Source: Nematopogon swammerdamellus (lineage: Eukaryota > Arthropoda > Insecta > Lepidoptera > Adelidae). From it: 64,000 nucleotides of DNA. The position numbers and the translations under genes were made by a program. Shown here piece after piece: positions 13,256 to 25,079 of the stretch. The DNA is taken from positions 9,633,891 to 9,697,890 of the forward strand of contig OX336349.1 of assembly GCA_946902875.1 (NCBI GenBank), read 5' to 3'. Each line of letters opens with the position of its first letter. Position 1 is the stretch's first letter. The notes under the pieces were generated by a model that worked only from the letters and a program-made list of their open reading frames with translations, had not been told where the DNA came from and did no database searches.

Positions 13256-13480
13256 CTAGCTGTGCCCGCGGCTCCGCCCGCTCTCATATTTGACTTCTCT
13301 GGTAACCTCATAAGCCATTTAGCGTGATAGTAAGTAGCCTATAGTTGATGGGAAGAATCAAGCTATCCGTAGATTTTTTTTTTATTAAAATCGGTTCATT
13401 GGTTCTCGAGTTATAAGCGGACAGACAGAAATACACTCAGACACTCAGACAGAAAGCAGACGTTGGATTTTATTAAAGGT
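13256..13480 (+). repeat. Family H repeat
   Basis: Begins 'actagctgtgcccgcggctc', includes aaaatcggttcattgg and 'agcggacagacagaaataca'. Related starts occur at 32008 and 42288, and complements at 27045 and about 57040. Confidence 0.65.
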
Positions 13481-14152
13481 AAGGAAGGATATTACACCAC
13501 TTGTGACGTCATCCCGGTAACATATCCCTGTCTGAATCAAAGTGCCATATTATTTGCCCTCTTTTTGTCGACCGACGAAAACACTAACTATCTTCTTTCA
13601 TAGCCGTTTCGATCGACATTTATTTAGCGTGCATTTAATTTTATTTATCATGCAAATCTCCTCATATTAAGGGTGAAACTAATATTAAAGTAAACTCAGC
13701 ATGCGACAAGAATGTCTCCACTGAACTTTATAACTGCATCATATTTCCACAGTAACCTCCAAGCTTGTCGCCTTCATAAATCAGCACTTGAGCGCCCGGT
13801 AGTAACTTGTAAGTCCATATAGCGCACAAGTTTGCCAGTAAACAGTATATCGGTTACCGAGCAAAGCCTTCGGCGAAGTTTTCACGACGAATTTAATGAA
13901 GCTTAGTAGGGCCGATAGGTCGTGTGAGTTTGCGCTCAACAACGATTAAACTTGTAGTTGAGTCGGGTTCTGGCGCCCAAAGCGCTTGATGTGTTTATTA
14001 CTACTTATCTATTTACTTACGCTTAGATTCGGTTTAGTAGTTTTAAAGCCAATCGACTTGGCGTCGCTGCTGCGGCTTCAAAGCTGTTTTAGGATGAGCC
14101 ACTCTGTAATGATCTGATCTGCAACCTGAACCTTGTTCATTCCTACAACTAC

Positions 14153-14218
14153 AACTTGTGAACTCCTGGTACTTGATTTTGAATACCTGGTACTTGTGAA
14201 CTCCTGGTACTTGATTTT
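14153..14218. repeat. 39-bp tandem duplication
   Basis: 'acttgtgaactcctggtact' occurs at 14153 and again at 14192. Confidence 0.85.
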
Positions 14219-14372
14219 TAAAGGTCGGGGTCTTTTAAATTTGTTATAACTTTTATTTGAGGCTTTCTTAAAATTAAAAACCGTATGCAAATCGGTTCAC
14301 TTTTTTCTTTCATTTTTTGATGACTTAAATAATTGATTACAAACATAGCTAAGAACCAACCTGATTAATTTT
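14216..14372 (+). repeat. Family E repeat
   Basis: 'aaaggtcggggtcttttaaa', 'gcaaatcggttcactttttt', 'acatagctaagaaccaacct'. The same blocks occur at 40552-40850. Confidence 0.7.
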
Positions 14373-14424
14373 ATTGAAAGCGCGACATGTGGCCGCGCTA
14401 CACCCGCCGGACTCCCTCGGAACA

Positions 14425-14709
14425 TCCATATGTTGTTGACACGAAACTTCTAAGAACACATCGTTTTTTCGAAATCTTTCCTGTGTCGAACGGAGAAAAT
14501 ATGGAACGTTGATCCGGTGAGTGTGTTCCCACCTATAACCTGGGAATCTTCAAAAGGCGTGTAAATAAATTAGACGACAACCTTTTTGTCCGCCTCGTAG
14601 CCGGCATGGCGCCTCTTTGAGCGTGGTTTCGCGAGGAATGGTGTTATTGACTGTGTCTGATCTTCCGTTGAAGTATTGGGCCAAGACACCCGCGCCGGCT
14701 GCCTATAAA
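14425..14709 (+). mobile_element. LINE family L2, 3' end
   Basis: Degraded reverse-transcriptase C terminus: 'acctataacctgggaatctt', caaaaggcgtgtaaataaatt, then tgagcgtggtttcgcgagg and an A run. A minus-strand L1 tail (14712-14800) abuts it. Confidence 0.65.
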
Positions 14710-14711
14710 AA

Positions 14712-14800
14712 AAATGTGGCGCCTAGCCACCCATAAGGTGTCTAACGACGCTATGGGCATTCGGTCTTATGCGGGGGTTGCGAATGCCATGATGTATTCC
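14712..14800 (-). mobile_element. LINE family L1, 3' tail
   Basis: 'gtggcgcctagccacccata', gcattcggtcttatgcgggggtt. Complement of the 12839 tail. Confidence 0.7.
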
Positions 14801-15383
14801 CTTAGCTACGGGAAACAGGATCTCTCAAACGGTAGTTCAAATTAATTTTATTAATTGTGCATGTCAGGTAAAAAGGTGAGCCATACCGACTTACTGAGCT
14901 GAGAGAGACGCGGGTACCAGGAGTGCACAATCAATGAAGATATTTTTGTTTGTTTGTTCCTTCTAGACAAAAATATGATGTTTTGTGACTAATTTCACAG
15001 CGGAAAAATACCTACTTGGCGCGTGATATACAATCGCTTTGTATATAAAGTATGTCAGACAATGTTGAACCGGCATATATTCTTGATACTAGGGAATGCT
15101 GTAACTTGTTACTATGCACCTCTCCGTTCCCCCGGGCCCCGCCGCACCGCACCGCACCACCGCGGCGTCCATACTCAACTTTTCCAATCTAACTTTACGT
15201 ACAAATTGAAAAGGACTACGGCATGCATCAGATGGAGAATGGAACATTTTTAAAATGCCAACCATCTTTTGAATAACTAGCTGTGCAGATACTGAGAAAG
15301 GGTCGTATTGAATGTGTGATTGTTACTTAATGCGTTATTTCTGACTCGAAGAATACACCGTCTGAGAAGGGTGGCAGTCTGAA

Positions 15384-15625
15384 TGTTTTTTTTATATAAT
15401 CCGGTATGTGTCAACCAGCTAATAACACCTTGGAGAAAGTGCCAATGGCAGGCTTTTCTTTGGATTGCTGGGTATACTGGACTAGAGAAAAACACAGTTG
15501 AGGCTGCTAATGTGTGCCATTTTGTGGCAATTTTTCGTGCAGTACGGTGGTATCAACCCAGTCGCCTACAATTTTAACCTACCACATAGTAAAGGGCAAG
15601 GGAATACTAGAGAGTGTAGATTAAA
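15384..15625 (-). mobile_element. SINE F copy, diverged
   Basis: 'tataatccggtatgtgtcaa', 'gctgggtatactggactaga', 'tacggtggtatcaacccagt', 'taaagggcaagggaatacta'. Short ORFs across it are not genes. Confidence 0.7.
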
Positions 15626-16149
15626 ACACCAGGAGTGCACGGATCAGTTTTTAACATTTTCGAATTATTATGTACAAAATGATTCCAGCACTTTGCTAAA
15701 CAACAAGTACAAGACTGAATGTTCTGTGCAAGTACGTCTTCTATAACGTGTAAAGTGTCTTCCGGTCTATAAACTGCTGGGTCGATATAATCGATTGCGG
15801 TTCCAATATTTCGTGCTTAATTTCGAGTCCGCACATACTTGCGGTATTAAAACTTCACTCAAGCATGTCGTTAACGTACGACAACAATAGCGTTGGGTAC
15901 AATAGCGCGCGATTAGCGAGTTGCACACAAGTTGCACACGAGTTGCGATCGCGAAGAACATGGAAGCATACACATAGAAGAGGATTAATTTGTGAAGGTG
16001 GAAGAAGAAAAGTTCACAACGATGATATTGTTACAAATTAAACCTGGCATTGTTTGTTGGCTATATCATTGAAGTGGACAGAAAATTACGAAGTATTTTC
16101 ATAGTCGTAGATCGACCTTCATTCCGACCCATATCCGGTTATTTCAAAC

Positions 16150-16450
16150 AGAACGGCATTAAAGTATACGCACAAAAGGCAGGGATTGCATCCCTACGCG
16201 CTGGACTTTTCGTGGATGCGTTTTAATCAGTTTTGCAGATTTTTCCTCTACAGAACCGGTAAACTTTGGAACGCTCTCCCTGCCCATATATTTCCCGCAA
16301 GACAGTCTCTATTCCCATATTGAAGGGCGTCTGTCAGGCCGGAATGACATTCGCAACCCCCGCATACGACCGAATGTTCTTGGGCGTCGTCGTCACCTTA
16401 TAGGTGGATCCACGCCTTATGTCGCTCTTTTGATAAAATAAAAAAAAAGT
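16150..16450 (+). mobile_element. LINE family L1, 3' end
   Basis: RTGKLWNALPAHIFP is readable at about 16252-16297, the 'RT..LWN.LP' block of non-LTR reverse transcriptases. The L1 tail follows, with an A9 run near 16440. Frame broken and 5' truncated. Confidence 0.75.
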
Positions 16451-17139
16451 TACATCCGTTTTACGTTTTGTAAATCCGAACAATGGGGCGTCTGTCTCTG
16501 GCACATGTATTCTCATGCATCTTTTGTCTGTTGCCAATGTAGTGTATGCAGAGATAAAACGTTGGTAGCAAGGTAAAATGCTTTCAATATCCCCATTTCC
16601 GACAATACCGCTTCTGGGTATTAGTTTTCGTCGGGGAGAAAGTTTCAGGCGCAACTTGCTTCATATCGCGAGGCAGTGGATCAAGTACACTCTGAGTACA
16701 CGCCACGAGACGGTCGGTTTGAGGGGATATTGTTCTTTCGAGGTATTTCAAGCATCTATTTTTATGTGTAATCTATTGTAATTTTAGGTCGCTGAGAACA
16801 AAAATTGTCAGAAATTCATAAAAACTGTTTCAGCGAAATGCCGTTATATTTATTTTATTAATTTCGGTTTAAACATTACTTATTTTACTTTTGATAGCCT
16901 GTAGGCGATGTTATTGTGTAGATAATCAATAAAATACGTATAATAACTATTATAAAAAAATACACTGCGAACTTTCTGGCTGGTTCTTCTTAGTTGATGT
17001 AATCGGACCAGATACAACAAATTCTGACAAGTTCGGGTGCAGTCAGTGAGCTCTCGATACGCTTGGAGTCTGCACACGCGCGAAATTGGTACCGGACCTC
17101 TAGTTTTTACCCGCAATATCAAAAAATATATAATTATTA

Positions 17140-17375
17140 TTCAATCTCCGACGCTGGACCTACGTTGTCCATACTAACCCGCTCGCACACAATTCATCGC
17201 CGCGAGTGTCATCCATCTCGCAAGGCTGCTGCTGGAGACGATCCTCTTCGCGTGGTGGCCACCCGCTTCGCCGCGCCGAGGATATCCATCAGGGGGTGAG
17301 TCCTGCACAAGTTCCTTTCCTTCCCTGGTGTGGTGTTCACCGCGACTGTAATTTGCAACGCTAGCCTATATAGGT
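17140..17375 (+). other. GC-rich segment with possible splice donor
   Basis: 'acccgctcgcacacaattca', 'aggctgctgctggagacgat' and 'gtggtggccacccgcttcg' precede gtgagt at 17295-17300. It could be an exon, but it also resembles a LINE 3' region; no protein family was recognised in any frame. Confidence 0.3.
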
Positions 17376-17689
17376 AAAATTTGTTCGATATTTAGAAAAA
17401 TACGGAACCCTAAAAAGGGCAAAATTCCAGCGACCTACCGCCGCGTCACCGTAAGTTGGTATAAATGACAGACAATAAACAACAATTAAAGAGCACGAAC
17501 AGATAATTTTATTAGTGAAAATTTATTAGAAATTTGTCTTTCAGATATCGAGATACTTGACTCAGTTTGTTTATTAGTTTTTGGTAATTATGTCTTGGTT
17601 TAGTGAGGGTGAATTTATTTATTAAACAGCAAAAAAACCATTACATAATAGATAATTACCTAAAATATTATTTGTTTTGTTTGTTTTGC

Positions 17690-17858
17690 AAGAAGTCGTA
17701 TGATACTGCACCATGACAACGTAAGCTCGCACAGCGCTCGGTAAACATGGACAAAATATATAAATTCTGGACTACCCGCCGTACAGCCTTGACTTGAGCA
17801 CTAATGATTTCTTGGCTTTCCCAAAAATGTCCGATTTGTAGGTCAAATTAAGGAATAA
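17690..17858 (+). pseudogene. Mariner transposase remnant, left part
   Basis: Reads approximately RMILHHDNVSSHSAR, the block around the second catalytic Asp of DD34D-type mariners, then a degraded PPYSLDLSTNDFLAFPK, the block around the third Asp. Stops (including TAA after the SHSAR block) and frame changes are present. The next expected block (QRF.TPEEA) resumes only at about 18277, after an inserted LINE. Confidence 0.75.
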
Positions 17859-17859
17859 C

Positions 17860-18272
17860 TGGTAGTCGGTTTTATAGTTACTAATCACGGATGCAGCTCT
17901 GTGAAACAAGCATCCCTTATTCCCTGCCACCTGTCCTATCTCCGCATGACTCGTCGCAGAGAGACTCAGCACCTTTTTGTTGTTGACATTGGGGTTTTGA
18001 GAATCCATCGGTTTTCTAAATCGTTTCTTTGTCGCACCGTTAAGGTTTGGAACTGTCTTCCAGCGAGTGTGTTTCCCGAATGCTTTAACCTGGATGACTT
18101 CAAACGTTGTATCAACAGGCTAGACAGCCTAGCAACAGTCCGCAAATCTGCTGGCATGGCGACTACTGAGCGTGGTTTCATTAGGAGAGGTGATTTTGAC
18201 TCTGTCGACTGCACCATTGGTCTCTCGGCACAGCCACCCATGTTGGTTTACATACAAAAAAACAAAATTCTT
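17860..18272 (+). mobile_element. LINE 3' end (family L2) inserted in a mariner
   Basis: A reverse-transcriptase C terminus is readable: FLCRTVKVWNCLPASVFPE followed by DDFKRCINRL, the end block found in Jockey/CR1-like non-LTR retrotransposons. It is followed by a short 3' tail (cacagccacccatgttgg) and an A-rich run at about 18255-18265. It is 5' truncated. It separates two parts of one mariner transposase, so it inserted after that mariner did. Related copies lie at 11141-11478, 12364-12537, 14425-14709 and 22594-22760. Confidence 0.75.
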
Positions 18273-18275
18273 CTT

Positions 18276-18390
18276 GATCAACGTTTCCGCACACCAGAAG
18301 AAGCGATTGAAGCATACAAATCGCCTATTTTGGCAGTCCCAACTTCGGAGTTGAATAAGTGTTTCGAAAATTGGTTCGAGCGAATGTAAA
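18276..18390 (+). pseudogene. Mariner transposase remnant, C terminus
   Basis: Codes for DQRFRTPEEAIEAYK, then SELNKCFENWFERM and a stop at 18387-18389, the standard mariner C-terminal block. It lies in frame with the LINE just upstream, giving an accidental 162-codon chimeric ORF (17901-18389). Confidence 0.85.
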
Positions 18391-19122
18391 AGTGTATCAA
18401 ATAGCAGCAGCATAATAATAGCAGCGAGTTCTTTGAAAAATAATAAATGTTATTTCAGCGTGAAATTGTTTATGAGATTTTTAAACGACATGACTTAAAA
18501 CTCGTAGAACTTAACAAAATGTAAGACGGATAAAAACAAAGCGCACCAGTGGCTATCCTAAATTATATCAAACAAACTATTAGATAAGGAGACAGGGAGA
18601 GGAGTATAAGTAAATTTGTTTAAATTATCGGGCCCCTATAACCGTAATAGTGGGCGCTAAAACAATCCTAAACAAACAGTGTCTCCGGTTCATTAGTTAT
18701 AGGCAAATATTTACCGTGATTTCGGCCTGGAACTGTTCTGTTTAATCTTCGAATTCGGTCTGCTGAGCTGGTGGAAAGTTTTATTTTGAAGATTCCGGTT
18801 CAATAAATCGTTCTCGTTTATTTGGGATGGTGTAGCTAAGGTACTCGTAGATATACATAAATGGATGAGCGAAAATAATACACGTTTTCCCCATTCCTAC
18901 ACATTAATTATAAATCTACTATAGTATGCCTCATTTGTTTACTTACTTCTCTTCTATTCTCTACATCTTATAAACGGAAGAGTCTGTCTAGATGTCTGAA
19001 TGTATGTCTGATTGAGTTAAATTCGGAACCACTGAACCGATTTTTATGCAGCTCGGCCTTCGGCTACGCCCGAAGAAAGTATATTGTCTATCTTTGTCTA
19101 ATCAGGCTATAAAAATATAGGT

Positions 19123-19186
19123 CGTGTTTTCCATTCAGTTCAATGTAGCGGGCACGACGAAAGGGAAGCACTGACATGGCACCTGA
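19123..19186 (+). mobile_element. SINE A fragment
   Basis: 'tccattcagttcaatgtagc', then 'agggaagcactgacatggca'. About 60 bp of the middle only. Confidence 0.6.
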
Positions 19187-19269
19187 CTGACTGACTAACA
19201 AAGACTAGTGTACACAAATAGGTACATGATAAATAGCATCAAGTAGAAGTCCTGTTTAGATATAAAAAC

Positions 19270-19436
19270 TAAAAAAAGAAAACGCGTTTCTTGTATGGGT
19301 TAATTTGTTACTTTTTCTATTTTTAATTATTTGTTGTTACATCCAACATAATAAAATAACACATACCTAATTTGTGAAAATTTCAACCAGCTAGCTATTA
19401 CGGTTCTAAAGGTACAGCAGTGGGACAGACAGACAG
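19270..19436 (-). repeat. Family D fragment
   Basis: 'ataaaataacacatacctaa', 'caaccagctagctattacgg', then a short gacagacagacag run where a LINE begins. Confidence 0.6.
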
Positions 19437-19860
19437 GTTAGAGACCTTACAGCTCCGCAGGGACGTTGGATCTTTGAGTGTGTTCTATCGCCTGTACCAC
19501 GGAGAGTGTTCCAAGGAGCTGCACGATGCGATCCCTCCATCCCCATTCTACCATCGTTCCACGCGCAACAGGTTAGGAATGCATCCACACACTGTCGATA
19601 TTCCCCCACTTAGGACAAATCGATCCTGTAAATCCTTTATTTACAGGGTTGCCAACATGTGGAATGCACTCCCACCTGCATCTTTTCCTCTAAAGTACAG
19701 TCTGGGATCCTTCAAACATAATGTGAAGGTGCACCTAGCCGGCCGACATGGTATTCGCAGCCCCCGTAAATACTCGAATGCCCGTGGGCGCCGTCGGACT
19801 ACACCTCTGCGTTAGTCTGGCGCGCGCCATATGTCGAGCTTCTTATAAAAAAAAAAAAAA
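19437..19860 (+). mobile_element. LINE family L1 with open C-terminal ORF
   Basis: An open frame (to the stop at 19813-19815) reads RRDVGSLSVFYRLYHGECS, HRSTRNR, SFIYRVANMWNALPPASFP and FKHNVKVHL. This is the end of a Jockey/CR1-like reverse-transcriptase ORF, followed by a short UTR and A21. It is intact over about 125 codons, so relatively young, but heavily 5' truncated. Confidence 0.88.
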
Positions 19861-20635
19861 AAAAAGACAGTCAAACAGGTAGACGACGGCTTGTTCCCGT
19901 ATGGAGTACGGAAACCAAAACATCTAGTGAAATGTTGGTACGGTCTTTGAGTAAAATACGTATTCCTTTTGAGGAGTGTACGCTCAACAGGTACAACCCT
20001 CAACTGTCAATATCTTTATCTAACGTATTAGTTGTAACAATATTTATTTTCTAATAGATACGTATAATTTTTTGTCAAGTTTCGTGTCGCGCGGACTAAT
20101 TCAAAGGAAACCATCTGGAATTTAGTTTCTGGACTGGGAGGCGTGATAAGCTGGACCCGAATATAATTCGAAGTAACCTCCCTTGAAATACCTAATATCT
20201 ACGGAAAAAAAAATCATCGACATTTCACAAGTAATTTGGTCGAGTAGCATGGGTGGCTGGTTAGTGATTCATCCATATGTTGTTGATTTATTCCATGAAG
20301 GGTTGTGTTGTGATTTACGTTTTATAATTCCTTTGGAAAATCTAGCTACTTGAGTGAAGAACTGAAGAGTAATCTTCATTTACGCTAATCCATTCTATTC
20401 TATTTTTATTCTATTTTGAAGTCTATAGTTATAGCGAATGATTACAAACATTTATAAGTAAATGTATAAACTGTTTATTATTCAGAATTTTATTATTTTT
20501 TTTAATTACATAGATCATTTTCACAAAGAAAATTTTTAATTTCATTTTCTTTTGACTTTAGTACAACCGTAGAGTTATAATTACAATCGTAATTAAAACG
20601 GTAGCATTACACTGCCGTTCATATTAATTTTATTG

Positions 20636-20800
20636 GTAGAGTCTGGGATCCTTCAAACATAATGTGAAGGTGCACCTAGCCGGCCGACATAGTATTCGCA
20701 GCCCCCGTAAATATCCCAATACCCGTGGGCGCCGCCGTCGGACTACACACTTCTGCGTTAGTCTGGCGCGGGCCATATGTCGTGCGTCCCATAAAACAAA
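20636..20800 (+). mobile_element. LINE family L1, 3' end (second copy)
   Basis: Starts 'agtctgggatccttcaaaca' and is nearly identical to 19698-19850, with a few substitutions and short insertions. Confidence 0.85.
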
Positions 20801-21932
20801 TATGTCTATGAGTTAACATTTATTTTTTTCAGGTTGCCCTTATTTAATATTGAAATACATTATTAATTCTTAGTACTCAAATAGGCGCGCCCTCTCAATA
20901 TACAATATATTTTATATTATCATAATTTTACGAACTTACCTAATTTAAAATACATTTTCAACGATCCAGCTATTTGTTATCTACGCGCGTGTGTGCCTTC
21001 GCCTCTTGAAAACTCATTGGGAATTGATCACGATTTAATGAGAGAACGGATTTGCCCATTTTCGCAACTCACGCGCTCGGGACAATGAAAACGCGTTTGT
21101 TTCGCCTTATCGAAATACGCGTACATCGACATCCCATTAACCTTCATTCGGGCGATGCGGATTCAATTTTGACACGATTTCGCTCAATATCGCCCCATTT
21201 GGCTGAAATAACTGTTCAGATTTTATTTTGAAGGAACATTCATTAATTGCGTTTGGTAAAATGTTTTTCGTTCAAAGTTACAAAGGTTTTTTATGTAAGC
21301 TATCATAACAGTGGTATTTATATAGTCTAAATATAGTCTAATATTCGTGACTGTCGGAACTCGGTATCATACCAACACATACTTATATAACTGCATCCAT
21401 GAAATTTAATCTTCTGAATAAGGTAATGATAATTTTGTAATCTATAGGGAGCCATCTTGCAATTCGAAGAGAAGTCAAATGGAATTCTAGTTCTCAAGTG
21501 TTTCCTCAAGTATCACTAAAATCGTATTATCGAAAGTCGATGGTGCATTTTAATACCGAGGTGGCGCGCGAATCACGACTCGCAATCTTCGCAGAAGCAT
21601 TCCAGAGTTAACTAAGGGTGCACTGGGATTCACGGTCCGCCGAAATCTCCCGACGCCTGCAGTGCGCGAACGCGAATCAGAAATCCAATCTGCATAGATT
21701 TGCTAAGATAAATACATTATGAAGGCAAAATATCCAGTGAACAATACCCAGCGGTGCAGGATTCCGCCACGTGACTTACTTTAAAATGCACTTGCATAGA
21801 AGCCATCAGCAGAGAAATTCCTCTAACTGAGGATGGAAGAGAGAGAGAGAAAAAACCAAATATGAAACAAATTGGTTCACTAGAGTAGGCATTTCAATCC
21901 AGAGCGAAGATACATGCGCCAGCGGTGAAACC
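20801..21932. other. No gene seen
   Basis: Low-copy-looking AT-rich sequence. No ORF longer than 60 codons that resembles protein. Confidence 0.45.
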
Positions 21933-22593
21933 ATGGCGTTTTTTAAAAATACTGCTATCTTTTTTTATAGGCAGCCGGCAGGGGTATCTATTCCCAAAAC
22001 TTCAACGAAAGATCAGACGCAGCCAATAACACCACATGACAATATTTTAACTATCTCCTCTCATAAAACTGGTTTTTATACCAACTCATTTTCTGTTCAC
22101 GCAGCTCGACTGTGGAATTCACTACCACACTTTATCCGACATTGTAAATCGCTTCCCTTATTCAAAAAACACCTAAAACTGTATTACCTCCGTCAATGTG
22201 AAGTAAAAACCTAAAAAACAAAAACCACTTTTGTTTCATACTTACCTGGATGGACAAGTATGTATGTATGTATATTTATTTGTATATAATATTCTATATA
22301 TTTAGTAATTTATGTGTATTAAACATGTATGGCTTATATTTTACTAGCATGTAATTATATGTACGTATTAATAAGTATTCTTATTATTATTTTTTTCTCC
22401 AATTGTCACGCAACTCTTTTGCTACTACCTACTTACATTCCACTATATTATCGAATCTCAAACATCCAAAGGTTGACTGTAAGAAATCTCTGTAAGGGAT
22501 AAGTCCGCCTTTGCACCTTATGTAAATTTTCCAATGTATTTGTTACTGTTTAATGTTTACTGGAGCAATAAAGAATTTTCTATCTATCTAACA
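21933..22593 (+). mobile_element. LINE family L3 (CR1/L2-like), 3' end
   Basis: The ORF end reads NSFSVHAARLWNSLPHFIR then FKKHLKLYYL, stop at 22212-22214. A long AT-rich UTR follows, ending 'ggagcaataaagaattttct' and (atct)n, the microsatellite-like end of this clade. Confidence 0.8.
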
Positions 22594-22760
22594 CCACTCC
22601 TCGCGAAACCACGCTCAGAGAGGCGCCATGCCAGCTACATATAAGGCGGACAATAAGGTGGTCGTCTTATTTAGATCCCCAAGCAGGTAACACTCACCGG
22701 TAGACTGTAATATTATGGCCGTACATCACAGGAACGATTTCGAAAAGCGATGTTTTCTCA
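22594..22760 (-). mobile_element. LINE family L2 fragment
   Basis: 'cgcgaaaccacgctcagaga', 'acactcaccggtagactgta', 'cgatttcgaaaagcgatgtt': complement of L2 coding sequence, very diverged. Confidence 0.6.
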
Positions 22761-24344
22761 GAAGTTGAATTTCAACATATTTTTTCGAGGAAGTGGAAAT
22801 GTTTTGACATCAGAGTAAAGTCTTGTGCTGTTAAGTAAAGCCAGTACGATTAAAATAGTATTTGTATAGGTATTCACGCAAGCATAATGAAACTAACGTG
22901 AAACGCGGCCAGTGTCGAGTCGCGGTGTGGAGCGGCCATTAAACGCAACCTCACTCGTTTTACATTCTTGGAACATATTTTTGTATGCAAATAAGGATAA
23001 GAGACGCAGTTAAGGGATGGACAATGGCATTTTAATGCCCATACTTGAAAGGGTTTTATGGGTCATTTTAAACACATTCTTAAGCTTAAAAAATGTCGGT
23101 TCTCTTCTTGACTTACTAGCATATGCGTTTTATTTGCATTAACCGACGTTTAGTAGATGTAAAGCGTTTGATCTTTTTTTTCTTGTTAAAATTCAACCGA
23201 GGAAGAACTGATTTAATATTATTCTTTTCAGAAAGCGTATGAAATAACTTACATACATACATACATAGCGTCACGCCCGGAAGCATCCCGGTGGGGTAGG
23301 CAGAGACAATGAATCTCCACGTGCCACGATTTTGACACACCTCTGCCGCCTCTTCCACTTTTATAATGTTCTTCATGAAATAACTTGTTCCGCATATTAT
23401 CTCTTTAATATTGCGTCTGAGCCTAAAATAGAAAATTTCGAGTCTGGATGACCACATTTTTGATATAATATAGATATCCACATATCCTCCAACAACTGAT
23501 GCGTAAATTGTGGATCCCGAAATTTCCCATTTTAACGAATCTAGAACTGAATTCAGCAAGAATAGATCGCGTGCCTTCGTGCGAGCCACAATGGAGCCAA
23601 CAAAAAAGGCCAATTTCCCATTTCTCGGTTGTTGAATGCGAAATTTAATTTAGCCGGGACGATGTTTGTGTTACGCTAACTTGACACGCTCTCTGCGCTA
23701 CTCTCCTCTGAATACATCCACTTGTTCTCTCTCAGAGGATATGTCTGCTCGCGCGATGTTCATCTCATTCGATCCTGTACGTTTAGGATGAGGGCACTCG
23801 TTGGAAAATTAAATATACCTTCGGAATAATTCCGCATACCAATCGACTGCGTTACGACAAAGCTCGAATATAAACATTTATGTTCCGTATTGAATAATTG
23901 TATCTCCAATTCCGGTCGGTAATATTTCTTCATCTTTCGTTTCCGCATTGGAAAAAATATGAGCACTTATATAGAGACCGTTATAGCCCATTACTCATGC
24001 TTACTCTGATAGTTTCTTTATAAAAACATAAAAGAGGGTTTTTTATGTTATTGCAGTTGAGAATTCATGCCTGTGTGTATTTTATTACCTAATAAAAACC
24101 ACAATACTGATTAAACTTGTAAATATCCTTTGTAAATAATTGTCCATAATGAAAATTTACAAGACTCAATTCATGAAACCATTATTTATAATTTTGCGTA
24201 TATCTTAAAAAGTTCTTCTTAAAAGTTGAATATAGACTTTACACTTTTAGTTACTTGAACGAGTTAAATGCGGGTTTTGCATTTGCACCGATTTAGGACT
24301 CGCAAACAAGGAGCGACTATCCTACATATTTTTTGTTTTGTTTA
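22761..24344. other. No gene seen
   Basis: Apart from the repeat at 23235-23365 nothing is recognised. Confidence 0.45.
23235..23365 (-). repeat. Interspersed repeat with (acat)n start
   Basis: (acat)n at 23251-23266, then 'agcgtcacgcccggaagcat', 'ggtggggtaggcagagacaa'. I recognise this block as a common lepidopteran repeat. It makes up part of a spurious 165-codon minus-strand ORF. Confidence 0.6.
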
Positions 24345-24600
24345 TATGTTTTTTTTATGGAAACTGACACGGTTGCCCACATCACCTACTACATCCGTGA
24401 CGTCAACCCAAAACACCTTGGTGAACTAGGTGCCATGTCAGTGCTTCCCTTCGGTCGTCCCGGCTACAGTGAACTGGACTGAAAACAAACTATTCAAATA
24501 GCAGTTTCAATCGACCTTTCATTCAGTGAGGTGGTAGCAACCCGGGCGGGTTAAACCCTACCACTTAGTAAGGTAAGAAGAGAAGGGACCTACAGTAATT
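24345..24600 (-). mobile_element. SINE A copy
   Basis: Reverse orientation with poly-T at 24349-24356 (the A tail), 'tggaaactgacacggttgcc', the middle segment and 'accacttagtaaggtaagaa'. The tRNA/5S head is missing. Confidence 0.8.
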
Positions 24601-25079
24601 ACATACCTACACACAAACAAAAATGGCAATACAGGTCCCAGATTAGCCCATATTATGCTTTAAAGATAATTTTTTAGTTACAGTAGGATAGAAAATGTTT
24701 TCTATTTAATTTAGCTAGGTATCTTTGAATACGCCACGCAGTATCAGGTTTTGCAATACAGAAAATGCCAGTAAGCATCTACTATGGACGCGTGAATTAT
24801 TTTTTGTGCGATTCGATAAATTGCAAATTTAGCAACATTAAAAGGATTGCGCTGTAATGTGCAGGGATTACTCGCACTGAAGTTTAATTTCCTTCGTCGC
24901 TGCTAGAGTTGAAAACGAGTTTATAATCAGAAATTACAAATTCAGGTTCACTCTGGACATTGATGACAATTGTTTGGTGCGAGGACGTTTTAGAATATTT
25001 TTAAAATTATTATTTAAAACCGTAATCATAACAGAAAATTTATCAAAATACAGATTCAGAAAATCGAAAAATGAAAAAT

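Noticed and set aside
17901..18389. 162-codon gene
   Set aside because: Fusion of LINE and mariner fragments, not a host gene.
23116..23613. 165-codon minus-strand ORF
   Set aside because: Part of it is the (acat)n-linked dispersed repeat read in reverse; the remainder has no family resemblance.
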